Source of the DNA: Confluentibacter flavum
Lineage (GTDB): Bacteria > Bacteroidota > Bacteroidia > Flavobacteriales > Flavobacteriaceae
Direction of reading: 5' to 3'
DNA: 64,000 nt
NCBI RefSeq assembly: GCF_002843175.1
Contig: NZ_PJEO01000015.1
Coordinates: forward strand, 88,379 to 152,378
The translations under genes were made by a program, and so were the position numbers. The notes beneath the pieces were generated by a model. It did no database searches. It was given only the letters and a program-made list of their open reading frames with translations, and had not been told where the DNA came from. This document shows positions 45,374 to 53,676 of the stretch, piece by piece; position 1 is the first letter of the stretch, and every line of letters begins with the position of its first letter.

Positions 45374-46708
45374 TTAGTTCAGTTCGTATATTTTATTAAG
45401 ATGTATTTCAAACTCTGACTTATCAATTTTGTGGTTTGTTTTCATTTTGTCAATTAATTCGGTATTCTTATCCGATAGTTTTTTAGTAATGGCATCTGGA
45501 GACGTTGTTATGCTATTTTCTTTTATTATTCTATTAAAATCTTCTACAAACTTATTATTGGCGATTATTTTTAATTCTTGAATTTCTCTGTAGCGATTGT
45601 ACAAATCCCTAGACCTAACTTTCATCTCAAAAGTCATATTGCTAATTGTTGTAAGATGCGATTTGTTTAATGCCGAATTTTCTTTAATTGAATCGATTTT
45701 ATTGGAGATTTGAATGGTTATTTCTCGTGTTGTCAGATTATTGTCTATGGTGAACGCTGGGTCTATTTTTTTTAAAGGCGTTTCAAGCCCCAAACAAAAC
45801 TCCCTTAATTCTATTCCCAAAATCCCAACGTCGGTCCTTATGTTTTGTAGTCTCATAAGATATTCGTTATCAAGCTTGGCCATATGGTCGTAGAATGATA
45901 TAATCTGATTTAATTCATTTAATATTTGGCTTTGCGAGTTTTTTATCTCTGCAACTAGTGTGTTTTTATACTCATTTTTAATGTCCTTTGGATCTAAAGC
46001 ACTCAAGACTAATCCTGAAGTTGTTCCAATGATGCTTTTTATTGTGGAAGCAAAAGGTAATATTCCGGTAACATCATTTACGATTGGATTATCTAAAACT
46101 GATGTAACGGTATTTAAAATATTGGATACTTTAGACTGAGTTTCATTCTTTTTATTTCCATCTTTCATGACTTTATCAATTAAGTCTTTATAATTTTTTG
46201 ATAACGCCACTTGTAATTTATCAGAAAGTTTAAAGCCTAAAGAACCAGATTGGGGATTGATAATTTTTCTAAATTCTACTGCCAATTCTTCACTAGTTAG
46301 TTTCTCGTCAAGTTGGCTGTATTTGTCACCATAAAACTTGATATAATGATGAAAATTATCTAGAATTTCTTTATTCTTTATGATGTTTTGTTTTAAAAAT
46401 TCTTCTTTTTCTTTATCAGTTATTTTAAGCTTTTGCTCTACATTGTCAGCTCTGCTTGTTAAATCACTGTATTTACTGTCTATTTCCTTATTCACGTTTT
46501 CAACTTTAGAATTAACAGAAGCAGTACTCTTTTCAAAATTAGCTTGTGTCAAATCAAGCTGGATCTTTAAAGAATTGTAAAGCTTCGTTAATGCTTCTAA
46601 CTGGGCATTTAGTTCACTGATTGCAGCGTCATTTTTTTGTTCGTTTTGTCCAACTACAGGAAAGTATATGAGTACCGCGAATGCTAATAATATTAGTTTT
46701 TTTGTCAT
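45374..46708 (-). CDS. Exported coiled-coil protein, unknown function
   Basis: 444 residues from the start at complement 46708, which gives a normal signal peptide (MTKKLILLAFAVLIYFPVVG, cut near Q21); the frame could extend to 46762 but that start is unlikely. Long heptad stretches (ISELNAQLEALTKLYNSLK and a segment at about 70-130) indicate a coiled coil; the middle has a hydrophobic glycine-containing segment (DVTGILPFASTIKSIIGTTS). No family is recognised. It sits between duplicated flank copies 1 and 2. Confidence 0.65.
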   Translation of the reverse strand: MTKKLILLAFAVLIYFPVVGQNEQKNDAAISELNAQLEALTKLYNSLKIQLDLTQANFEKSTASVNSKVENVNKEIDSKYSDLTSRADNVEQKLKITDKEKEEFLKQNIIKNKEILDNFHHYIKFYGDKYSQLDEKLTSEELAVEFRKIINPQSGSLGFKLSDKLQVALSKNYKDLIDKVMKDGNKKNETQSKVSNILNTVTSVLDNPIVNDVTGILPFASTIKSIIGTTSGLVLSALDPKDIKNEYKNTLVAEIKNSQSQILNELNQIISFYDHMAKLDNEYLMRLQNIRTDVGILGIELREFCLGLETPLKKIDPAFTIDNNLTTREITIQISNKIDSIKENSALNKSHLTTISNMTFEMKVRSRDLYNRYREIQELKIIANNKFVEDFNRIIKENSITTSPDAITKKLSDKNTELIDKMKTNHKIDKSEFEIHLNKIYELN

Positions 46709-46795
46709 TTTATTTGTTTTTAAGTTGAGTTGGGCCCCAATACGGTACACAATATAACGCAATGGAATCGTTTTAATTTTCCATATCAGACATTA

Positions 46796-46957
46796 AACGA
46801 AGTTCATTCTTTTTTATCACATAGTCAAACATAAAAACAAAATGGGTATTGATTTTTTTTAATCAATAGAGCCAATGCTTACATATTTATAATCCTCAAG
46901 GTCTTTTAAGTGATTAATAAGTTTAGAACAGCCATTTTTTAAAAGATAAATAGCGTC
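46796..46957 (-). pseudogene. Displaced 3' end of an ABC ATPase gene within duplicated flank copy 2
   Basis: 46859-46957 on the minus strand encodes a 32-residue tail (DAIYLLKNGCSKLINHLKDL then EDYKYVSIGSID and stop) that is nearly identical to the C-terminus of the ABC ATPase at 47696-48337. The remaining part (46796-46894) matches the flank beyond that gene. It lacks all upstream ABC sequence, so it is a gene fragment, not a gene. It ends 6 bp from the stop of the Pr6Pr-like gene. Confidence 0.8.
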
Positions 46958-46963
46958 TAATTT

Positions 46964-47584
46964 TCACTGCTTCATTTTTGTTCTTCTATTTTTTACACCT
47001 ATCAAAATACCCATCACAGATACCATAAGTATTAAGATAAGCATACTATTTATAGCAACCTTATTGATTCCAATCTCTGGGATATTTAAAAAAGGATATG
47101 GATAATGGTTGGAAAAATGGCCCCTTACTAAAATAAAAAGCAGATAAAAAAGAGGATATAACAACCAAATAGCTGCATTACGGAAATTGATTTTTTCTTT
47201 TGTATCAAAAACAAACCAATAAATAAGCATGTTTAAAGGAATGATGGTATGCAACAATTCGTCAATAAGGCGTTTCATGCCTGTTGACTCCAAAACACTT
47301 CGCAATATAAATTGATACACAATGCCAACAATAAATATAAAAGCCGTAAGCGCAGTCAATGTGGTTTTTTTATTGAGTATAGCATATGGTTTATTAAAAG
47401 AACCTAAAATTCGAGAAGTAAAATACAGTGCCACCAAGATATTGGTAAGTACGGTAAAGTAGCTAAAAAAGCGAATGATGGTTTCAGTAAGATCTGTCTG
47501 ACTATTTTGAATAATCAAAATAAACTGTGTGATGATAGCGAACCATCCAAGGCAAAATCCTATAAATTCAATCTTTTTTTGCAT
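46964..47584 (-). CDS. Pr6Pr family membrane protein
   Basis: 206 residues with about six TM helices and the family pattern ETIIRFFSYFTVLTNILVAL near residue 35, followed by LLHTIIPLNMLIYWFVFD and AIWLLYPLFYLLFILVRGHF. The Pr6Pr/FAR-17a/AIG1-like family includes eukaryotic lipid hydrolases of the membrane; bacterial roles are unclear. It lies exactly between two copies of the ABC-gene tail sequence, suggesting insertion by recombination. Confidence 0.82.
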   Translation of the reverse strand: MQKKIEFIGFCLGWFAIITQFILIIQNSQTDLTETIIRFFSYFTVLTNILVALYFTSRILGSFNKPYAILNKKTTLTALTAFIFIVGIVYQFILRSVLESTGMKRLIDELLHTIIPLNMLIYWFVFDTKEKINFRNAAIWLLYPLFYLLFILVRGHFSNHYPYPFLNIPEIGINKVAINSMLILILMVSVMGILIGVKNRRTKMKQ

Positions 47585-47613
47585 TTTTAGATCTTTCTTA
47601 AGACAGTTAAACC

Positions 47614-47710
47614 AATTTAACTTTTTTTCTCACACAGTCATAATTAGAAAAAGACAAAAATGAAAAATTATTTTTTTGATCAATAGAACCAATACTTAGA
47701 TACTTATAAT
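47614..47710. repeat. Duplicated flank sequence, copy 3
   Basis: TTTCTCACACAGTCATAATT (from about 47626), an AAAAATG stretch, and GATCAATAGAACCAATACTTA align with copies 1 and 2. This copy is contiguous with the ABC ATPase 3' end and so is probably the original arrangement. Confidence 0.6.
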
Positions 47711-48337
47711 CCTCAAGTTTTTTAGATTATTGATAAGTTTGGAACATCCATTTTTTAGAAGATAGATAGCGTCCGACACATCCACGATATGTTGATACAT
47801 ATGGTCAGTTATGATAATCGCTTTTTGATGTTTTTCAGTCTCAATTAAAGAAGTTATTTTCTTAATATACAATGGCGCTATATGAGAAAAGGGTTCATCT
47901 AGCAAAATGATTTTACTTGAAGATTTTAGTATTAAAAAGACTTCAACAACGCGACGTTCGCCACCTGAAAGTCTGTGGAATTTTAAGTTTTCAAAAAAAG
48001 CAAATGATGGAAATGTGATGGTAAAATCAATCCAATCCACATTAAAGAGTTTGAAAGCTGTTTTTGTGTTTAGATTATTGGGTATAAAATGATGTTGCGG
48101 TAAATAGGATACTAATTTGGTTTGATATAAGGGTTTTAAAATGGGTTTGGAGTTGATTCGTATTAATTTGTATTTTGGATTTAAGTCTCCAAAAATAATT
48201 TTTAATAAGCAGCTTTTTCCGCAACCGTTGCTTCCTAAAATACCTGTTATGTGTCCTGTTTCAGCTTTTAAATAGATACCATTTAAAATGCGTTTTTCTT
48301 TAAAAAATAGTTCTACATTATCGATTTCTAAAGTCAT
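47696..48337 (-). CDS. ABC transporter ATP-binding protein
   Basis: 213 residues. Walker A GSNGCGKS near 35-42, Q-loop YLPQHHF, signature LSGGERRVVEVF near 124, Walker B KIILLDEPFSHI, and the switch His in IITDHMY. Its start overlaps the upstream 96-residue membrane gene by 4 bp. The C-terminus (NNLKNLRIISI) ends about 9 residues earlier than, and in a different frame from, the duplicated tail at 46859, through a one-base difference, so either copy may be frameshifted. Substrate unknown. Confidence 0.88.
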   Translation of the reverse strand: MTLEIDNVELFFKEKRILNGIYLKAETGHITGILGSNGCGKSCLLKIIFGDLNPKYKLIRINSKPILKPLYQTKLVSYLPQHHFIPNNLNTKTAFKLFNVDWIDFTITFPSFAFFENLKFHRLSGGERRVVEVFLILKSSSKIILLDEPFSHIAPLYIKKITSLIETEKHQKAIIITDHMYQHIVDVSDAIYLLKNGCSKLINNLKNLRIISI

Positions 48338-48624
48338 ATAAATCCCTTTATAATTGAAAGTATGGACATAGTTAAAATAGCATCGATAATAAAAAATACG
48401 AAAAAAAGTTTGAAGGTAGAAATGCCTAAATTTTTATAGAATATGAGTTTCTGCTTAAAAGAAGATTCATTAACAACATATGCCAAGAAAAGAATCAAGA
48501 ATATTTTTCCTAAAATCACAAGGGATATATAATTCCCAAGAAGTATGAACAAGAATATACTTATCCCAAAAGACCAAAATAAAAAAGGCTTGTAAAAATA
48601 AAAGATGGTGGCTAGTTTTTGCAT
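48334..48624 (-). CDS. Small membrane protein, probable partner of the ABC ATPase
   Basis: 96 residues, mostly hydrophobic, with about three TM helices (FWSFGISIFLFILLGNYISL, ILGKIFLILFLAYVV, and a C-terminal FFVFFIIDAILTMSIL). Coupled to the ABC ATPase gene by a 4-bp overlap. It is much smaller than a usual permease and may be a minimal or reduced membrane subunit. Confidence 0.6.
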   Translation of the reverse strand: MQKLATIFYFYKPFLFWSFGISIFLFILLGNYISLVILGKIFLILFLAYVVNESSFKQKLIFYKNLGISTFKLFFVFFIIDAILTMSILSIIKGFI

Positions 48625-48696
48625 AATATATGCATAACGACCTAAAGCTAAGAATATTTTTAGGAATCCATTATAAGATAAACGTTTTATATATAG

Positions 48697-48776
48697 AATT
48701 CATAAATTATCGTATTTTTGCCCCACAATTTAAATAGTTAGATGTTAAAGAAATTACGAATAGTAAACATGTGATG
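48697..48776 (+). pseudogene. Displaced copy of the prfA promoter and first codons
   Basis: This segment matches 50219-50300 closely: CATAAATTATCGTATTTTTG then CCCCACAATTTAAA are identical, followed by GATGTTA(A/G)AGAAATTAC. It keeps the -7 element TATTTTTG (48713-48720) and the ATG at 48742, but its frame stops after ten codons (MLKKLRIVNM). It is a decayed 5' fragment of prfA, 1.5 kb from the real gene. Confidence 0.85.
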
Positions 48777-48823
48777 ATTTAGGCAAATAGGTTTGAATAA
48801 TCAAAAATAACCTATTATGGTAA

Positions 48824-50044
48824 TTAAAATAAAGAAAGACCAAAAATTATTGATGCTATTTCGTACTTTGAACTCCAAGCAGCATATTTGTCAATAATTT
48901 CTCTACTTGTTTGGTACCTTAATTCTAAACTGTATCTGTTATACTTATAGCCTATTCCCAGTGCTAAATTATTGGTACTGCTAATGTCTAGTGAGTTTAA
49001 TTCTGAACCATCAGCTCGTTTAAAGTCAATCGTTGTTTTTGAACTGAAATCCATCACATAAGAAATATTAGCAAAAATCTTTGAATGGTCACTTAAATAA
49101 AAATAATGTTTTACACCTAAAGGGATTTCTATTGAATTATACTCCAAATTAGCAGTTAGTTTTCCCCCAGATACATTGCTTGCATCAGTTGTTTTTTCTG
49201 CTTTAAATTTTTGATAAGTAGGCTCGATTGTGATTGCCCACTTATTTTTGTTAAAAGGTAAAATAAATTCGACTTCAGCTCCAAAACCGAAACTTGTTTT
49301 AGAGCCAAAATTTAAGTTATAATTATTAGAGTTTTCATTTTTTATGCTAAGGGATGAATTATTGAAACGAGGTCTTAGAGTTAGATTGAAGACATCTCTT
49401 TCTACTTTTTCCTCATAACTTGTAAAATTCGAATCATGGCATGAATTGTAGCGGCCAAAAAAATTGATTAAATTATTTTTTTCATACTTCACATTTTCTA
49501 CATCGCTCATTGTAATTGTTGGACACTTTAAGGCATTCCATAATTGTTGTTTAAATTGTTTGTTCCTTTTGGTTTTATTGCTTTCAGTAAGGTATATTTT
49601 ATAAACCAATTGTTCAATGTTCGAATTATCTACCATATAAAAGAACCTTTTTAAGTTTCCTTCTTCATATAAGTATAAATTTGCCTTGCCTTCAATTAAT
49701 ACTTTTAAAAAAAGTTGTTTTTCACTAAATATAGGTTCTTTGCCCTTTTCCAAATTGTTAAGATTGTTTGTAGACATGTCAATGTTTACGGTTTCTCTAA
49801 TATATTTTGATGCTTGGTCAATGCCAAATTCTTTAATGGATTCTATGGTTGCTGTTTTAGGGTTGTCGTTTTCTGATAGTTTATATTCGATGTCAGTTGG
49901 ACTGTCTTTCCAATCCATATTTTTAATTAAGCAATTAATTTTTTGGTCGGTATCATCAATGTAATATCCTTTTTCAAAAGAAATTTGTGCATGTAAATTG
50001 AAGGCTAAAAGAGTTATCAACAGAGAAAGCAGTTGTTTTTTCAT
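48824..50044 (-). CDS. Outer-membrane beta-barrel protein
   Basis: 406 residues from the start at complement 50044, giving the signal peptide MKKQLLSLLITLLAFNLHAQ. The first part (about 20-180) is a soluble beta/alpha region seen in other Bacteroidota PorT-like proteins. The C-terminal 200 residues form a barrel: FGFGAEVEFILPFN, WAITIEPTYQKFK, NSIEIPLGVKHYFYLSD, KIFANISYVMDFS and a final IASIIFGLSLF strand. The gene lies between the real and displaced prfA 5' ends and seems to have been inserted there. Confidence 0.8.
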   Translation of the reverse strand: MKKQLLSLLITLLAFNLHAQISFEKGYYIDDTDQKINCLIKNMDWKDSPTDIEYKLSENDNPKTATIESIKEFGIDQASKYIRETVNIDMSTNNLNNLEKGKEPIFSEKQLFLKVLIEGKANLYLYEEGNLKRFFYMVDNSNIEQLVYKIYLTESNKTKRNKQFKQQLWNALKCPTITMSDVENVKYEKNNLINFFGRYNSCHDSNFTSYEEKVERDVFNLTLRPRFNNSSLSIKNENSNNYNLNFGSKTSFGFGAEVEFILPFNKNKWAITIEPTYQKFKAEKTTDASNVSGGKLTANLEYNSIEIPLGVKHYFYLSDHSKIFANISYVMDFSSKTTIDFKRADGSELNSLDISSTNNLALGIGYKYNRYSLELRYQTSREIIDKYAAWSSKYEIASIIFGLSLF

Positions 50045-50074
50045 ATATGGAATCAATTATTGAAATAAAAAGAA

Positions 50075-50113
50075 AGCGAATTACGTTTTTTTTTCTCACA
50101 AAGTCAAATTTAA
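50075..50113. repeat. Short copy of the ACANAGTCAAA flank motif
   Basis: GCGAATTACG, a T-run and CTCACAAAGTCAAATTTAAC resemble the flank copies at 45269, 46796 and 47614. It lies upstream of the outer-membrane protein gene. Confidence 0.45.
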
Positions 50114-50236
50114 CTTTAATTATTTTTAATAAAGGTTATACTCTTTAATATTTAATTGAGAATATATTGGTTTAAGGAGTCGTTAAGATTATTTCCAATA
50201 CTAAATCTACAACTATTTAAAATCCATAAATTATCG

Positions 50237-50244
50237 TATTTTTG
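50237..50244 (+). promoter_or_regulatory. Candidate -7 element of prfA
   Basis: TATTTTTG matches TAnnTTTG 21 bp upstream of the prfA ATG, and is conserved in the displaced copy at 48713. Confidence 0.6.
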
Positions 50245-50265
50245 CCCCACAATTTAAACAGGCAG

Positions 50266-51342
50266 ATGTTAGAGAAATTACAAATAATAAAACAGCGTTT
50301 TGATGAGGTGAGTGATTTGATCATTCAGCCGGATATTATGACCGATCAAAAGCGTTATATTTCATTAAATAAAGAGTATAAAGACTTAAAACTGCTTATT
50401 GATAAGCGCGCCGAATATATTCAAGTCACCGATAATTTAGCAGAAGCTGAAGCCATGCTTTCGGATAAAAGTGACCCTGAAATGGCCGAAATGGCTAAGA
50501 TTCAGTATGAAGAAGCCAAAGCACGAATCCCAAAATTGGAAGACGAAATAAAGTTTCTTTTAATACCAAAAGATCCTGAAGATACTAAAAATGCCGTGGT
50601 GGAATTACGTGCAGGAACTGGTGGCGATGAAGCCAGTATTTTTGCGGGCGATTTATTTAAAATGTATTCTAAATATTGCGAAAGCAAAGGTTGGAAAGTA
50701 GATACTGTTGATTTTAGTGAAGGTACCAATGGTGGTTTTAAGGAAATCCAATTTGAAGTCACTGGCGAGGATGTTTACGGCACTTTAAAATTTGAAGCGG
50801 GCGTTCACCGTGTACAACGTGTACCACAAACCGAAACCCAAGGTCGTGTGCACACCAGTGCTGCAACCGTTATGGTGTTTCCAGAAGCCGAAGAGTTTGA
50901 TATTGAAATCAACCCAAAAGATGTGCGTATTGATTTTTTCTGTTCATCAGGGCCGGGAGGTCAGTCGGTAAATACCACCTATTCAGCGGTGCGATTAACG
51001 CATATTCCCACAGGATTGGTAGCGCAGTGTCAAGATCAAAAATCGCAACATAAAAACAAGGAAAAGGCTTTTAAAGTATTACGTTCCCGTTTATATGATA
51101 TAGAATTGGCGAAAAAGAATGAAGCGGATGCTGCTAAACGGGGCTCAATGGTGTCGTCTGGAGATAGAAGTGCTAAAATTAGAACGTATAACTATTCACA
51201 AGGACGTGTCACTGATCATAGAATCGGTTTAACATTATACGATTTAGGTAATATTGTTAATGGGGATATTCAACGTATAATTGATGAATTGCAGTTAGCT
51301 GAAAATACTGAAAAATTAAAGGCTAATAGTGAGGTGATGTAA
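50266..51342 (+). CDS. prfA: Peptide chain release factor 1
   Basis: 358 residues from ATG at 50266 ([15 protein letters not shown]), as in homologues; the frame extends upstream but through the promoter. It has the GGQ catalytic motif ([16 protein letters not shown]), the RVPQTE motif that distinguishes RF1, and the conserved [17 protein letters not shown] and RVTDHRIG segments. It terminates translation at UAA and UAG. Possibly cotranscribed with pyrF, though a palindrome separates them. Confidence 0.95.
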   Translation: MLEKLQIIKQRFDEVSDLIIQPDIMTDQKRYISLNKEYKDLKLLIDKRAEYIQVTDNLAEAEAMLSDKSDPEMAEMAKIQYEEAKARIPKLEDEIKFLLIPKDPEDTKNAVVELRAGTGGDEASIFAGDLFKMYSKYCESKGWKVDTVDFSEGTNGGFKEIQFEVTGEDVYGTLKFEAGVHRVQRVPQTETQGRVHTSAATVMVFPEAEEFDIEINPKDVRIDFFCSSGPGGQSVNTTYSAVRLTHIPTGLVAQCQDQKSQHKNKEKAFKVLRSRLYDIELAKKNEADAAKRGSMVSSGDRSAKIRTYNYSQGRVTDHRIGLTLYDLGNIVNGDIQRIIDELQLAENTEKLKANSEVM

Positions 51343-51343
51343 C

Positions 51344-51427
51344 TGTCATTCCTGCGTAGGCAGGAATCCATAGTTTTATAATTTCGTTTTTTTAATTAAA
51401 AAGATTCCTGCCTACGCAGGAATGACA
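51344..51427. repeat. Perfect 25-bp inverted repeat (REP-like)
   Basis: The left arm 51344-51368 (TGTCATTCCTGCGTAGGCAG then GAATC) and the right arm 51403-51427 are exact reverse complements around a 34-nt AT-rich centre. It begins 1 bp after the prfA stop and ends 12 bp before the pyrF start. Confidence 0.85.
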
Positions 51428-51439
51428 AAAATAGATTAA

Positions 51440-52255
51440 GTGACAACAAACCAACTTATTCAAAACATCCAAAAAAAGAAATCCTTTCTCTGCATAGGAC
51501 TGGATGTCGATTTAGATAAAATTCCGCCACATTTATTACAAAAAGAAGATCCTATTTTTGCATTTAATAAAGCCATTATTGATGCGACACATCAGTTATG
51601 TGTAGCTTATAAACCCAATACGGCATTCTACGAAGCCTATGGTTTAAAAGGTTGGAAAGCATTGGAAAAAACCATTAATTATCTAAACGAAAACTATCCT
51701 GAAATTTTTACGATTGCTGATGCCAAACGTGGCGATATTGGCAATACAAGTAGTATGTATGCCAAAGCATTTTTAGAGGATTTAGGGTTTGATAGTGTCA
51801 CAGTAGCACCATATATGGGAAAAGATTCCGTAGAACCTTTTCTGGCTTTTGAAGATAAGCATACCATTCTTTTAGCGTTAACCTCAAATGAGGGCGCATT
51901 CGATTTTCAGACAAAAACAGTTGATGGGAAAGAATTGTATAAACAGGTTCTAGAAACTTCTAAAACCTGGTCAAACTCACAAAACCTCATGTATGTCGTT
52001 GGCGCCACTAAAGCGGAGTATTTAGCGGATATTAGAAAAATAATTCCCGATAGCTTTTTATTGGTTCCCGGTGTAGGTGCACAAGGAGGCAACCTTCAAG
52101 AAGTTTGTAAATATGGTATGAATTCGAATGTGGGTTTATTGATTAATTCTTCTAGAGGGATTATTTATGCGTCTAATAAAGAAGATTTTGCAAATCAAGC
52201 AAGGTACAAGGCGTTAGAGCTTCAACAAGAGATGGAAGCTATTTTACATAAATAG
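51440..52255 (+). CDS. pyrF: Orotidine 5'-phosphate decarboxylase
   Basis: 271 residues of the long (type 2) PyrF subfamily, starting at GTG. Conserved: [14 protein letters not shown], the Lys-Asp catalytic pair in [21 protein letters not shown], and the phosphate-binding VPGVGAQGG and LLINSSRGI. It makes UMP from OMP. A REP-like palindrome lies directly upstream, so expression may depend on read-through from prfA. Confidence 0.94.
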   Translation: MTTNQLIQNIQKKKSFLCIGLDVDLDKIPPHLLQKEDPIFAFNKAIIDATHQLCVAYKPNTAFYEAYGLKGWKALEKTINYLNENYPEIFTIADAKRGDIGNTSSMYAKAFLEDLGFDSVTVAPYMGKDSVEPFLAFEDKHTILLALTSNEGAFDFQTKTVDGKELYKQVLETSKTWSNSQNLMYVVGATKAEYLADIRKIIPDSFLLVPGVGAQGGNLQEVCKYGMNSNVGLLINSSRGIIYASNKEDFANQARYKALELQQEMEAILHK

Positions 52256-52507
52256 TCTGAAAAATAACTTAATTTAGTCATTTAAAAGTTTGCGCTCAAG
52301 CTTTCAGGATAATCAATTTTGCTAGTATCTTCCACAAAATTCACTATCATTTTTTCAAGTTCTTTTAGACTAATCAGTTTACTTACGTTTGGCTTGATTT
52401 TACCAACTCTACAAAAATGGGGACTCATAACGTTCTTCTTTATAATACAAAGTACGAGCCTTGTTGTATTTTGGATGTAAGTCAAAGGTTAAATAAATGA
52501 TAAAAAA

Positions 52508-52705
52508 TTAAAGTTGGTGTAAAGTCTTTTCTCTTGAAAGATATCTGAGTTCATTTAATTTATTAAGAAGTTTGACAGCTTTAAATTCCGAAATATCACT
52601 TAAAGCCGAATCAATTTGCTTTAAATTGTAAGCTTCTTCAACAAGTTCTTTATATTGCTTGCTGAGTTTTGTTTGATTTTTCTTTATGAGATCAATTCGA
52701 TTCAT
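52508..52705 (-). CDS. Hypothetical small helical protein
   Basis: 65 residues, helical and charged: MNRIDLIKKNQTKLSKQYKE, then ALSDISEFKAVKLLNKLNEL. Nothing recognised. Composition and amphipathicity fit a real small protein, but this is the only support. Confidence 0.4.
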   Translation of the reverse strand: MNRIDLIKKNQTKLSKQYKELVEEAYNLKQIDSALSDISEFKAVKLLNKLNELRYLSREKTLHQL

Positions 52706-52798
52706 TTAACTCCTGAATAACAGATAATTAAATATACATTTTTTTTTTCTAATTTAAAAAAAATAATGCTTTTTGAATCAAAATTTAATGCTGTAGAG

Positions 52799-53500
52799 TT
52801 AATCTTGCAATGCAAAAACCCTTTTTAATAAATCGGTTGTCCTTGAAGAAAAATTGGTTCTAATTTCTTTTTCCTCAACAGCAATCATGGTATATACACC
52901 TTTTAAGGCTTCATTGGTGACATAATCGGTTAAATTTGGATTCACATCGGTGGTGAAGGGTAATGCGTTGTATCTGGTTATTAAATTGCTCCAAATTTGG
53001 TCTGCCCCTACTTTATTGAACGAATTTTTAATAATAGGGTTGAATTTTGCATATAAAGCGTTTTCTGTTTTACTTGATAAATATTGTGTTGCAGCATTAT
53101 CGCTTCCCAGTAAAATATTTTTGGCATCGGTAAAGGTGATGCCTTTTACGGCATCCACAAAAATAGGGGTTGCTTCTTTTACGGCATCTTCGGCAGCTCT
53201 ATTAAGTACTTTTAACCCTTCATCAGCTAAATTGCTTAAACCCAAATCCCTTAGCGCTTTATCAACTTTTTTTAATTCATCTGGTAATAAAATTTTAACC
53301 AATTCATTTTTAAAAAAACCATCGGTTTGGGTCAGTTTACTCACTTGTTTGTCGATGCCCATGTCTAAGGCTTGTCTTAGTCCAGATGCAATTTCCTCAT
53401 TGCCAATAGTGCCTTGGGGAAGTTGGTTAATGACTTGTTGTAACTCTGCACAGGACGAAAGCATAAACAATGCAAGTAGGGCGATACATGATTTTTTCAT
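52799..53500 (-). CDS. DUF4197 family lipoprotein
   Basis: 233 residues from ATG at complement 53500, giving a lipoprotein signal (MKKSCIALLALFMLSSCAEL, Cys near 17); a longer frame to 53524 lacks that clean start. The mature region matches DUF4197: EEIASGLRQALDMGIDKQVS, GFFKNELVKILLP, ITFTDAKNILLGSDNAATQY and the C-terminal TNEALKGVYTMIAVEEKEIR. A periplasmic, helical protein of unknown role. Confidence 0.9.
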   Translation of the reverse strand: MKKSCIALLALFMLSSCAELQQVINQLPQGTIGNEEIASGLRQALDMGIDKQVSKLTQTDGFFKNELVKILLPDELKKVDKALRDLGLSNLADEGLKVLNRAAEDAVKEATPIFVDAVKGITFTDAKNILLGSDNAATQYLSSKTENALYAKFNPIIKNSFNKVGADQIWSNLITRYNALPFTTDVNPNLTDYVTNEALKGVYTMIAVEEKEIRTNFSSRTTDLLKRVFALQD

Positions 53501-53676
53501 AGTAGGTGATTTTAATAGTTTCAAAAATTTGAAAATTATTTGTTCAGGTATAAAAATAGATTAAATCTATCTAAATATTAAAACAATTGATTTATTTTAT
53601 TTCGAATTCAACGCTCTTTTTGGTAACTTTATAGGAATTGTTTAAATATAATTGATTAACTATAAAATATATACCA

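Noticed and set aside
45374..46762. Longer start of the coiled-coil protein at 46762
   Set aside because: The 18 extra residues are not signal-like, while the inner ATG at 46708 begins a normal signal peptide.
52282..52485. 67-residue minus-strand frame downstream of pyrF
   Set aside because: Unlikely composition at the start (MTYIQNTTRLVLCIIKKNV) and no family; possibly a remnant, but nothing supports it.
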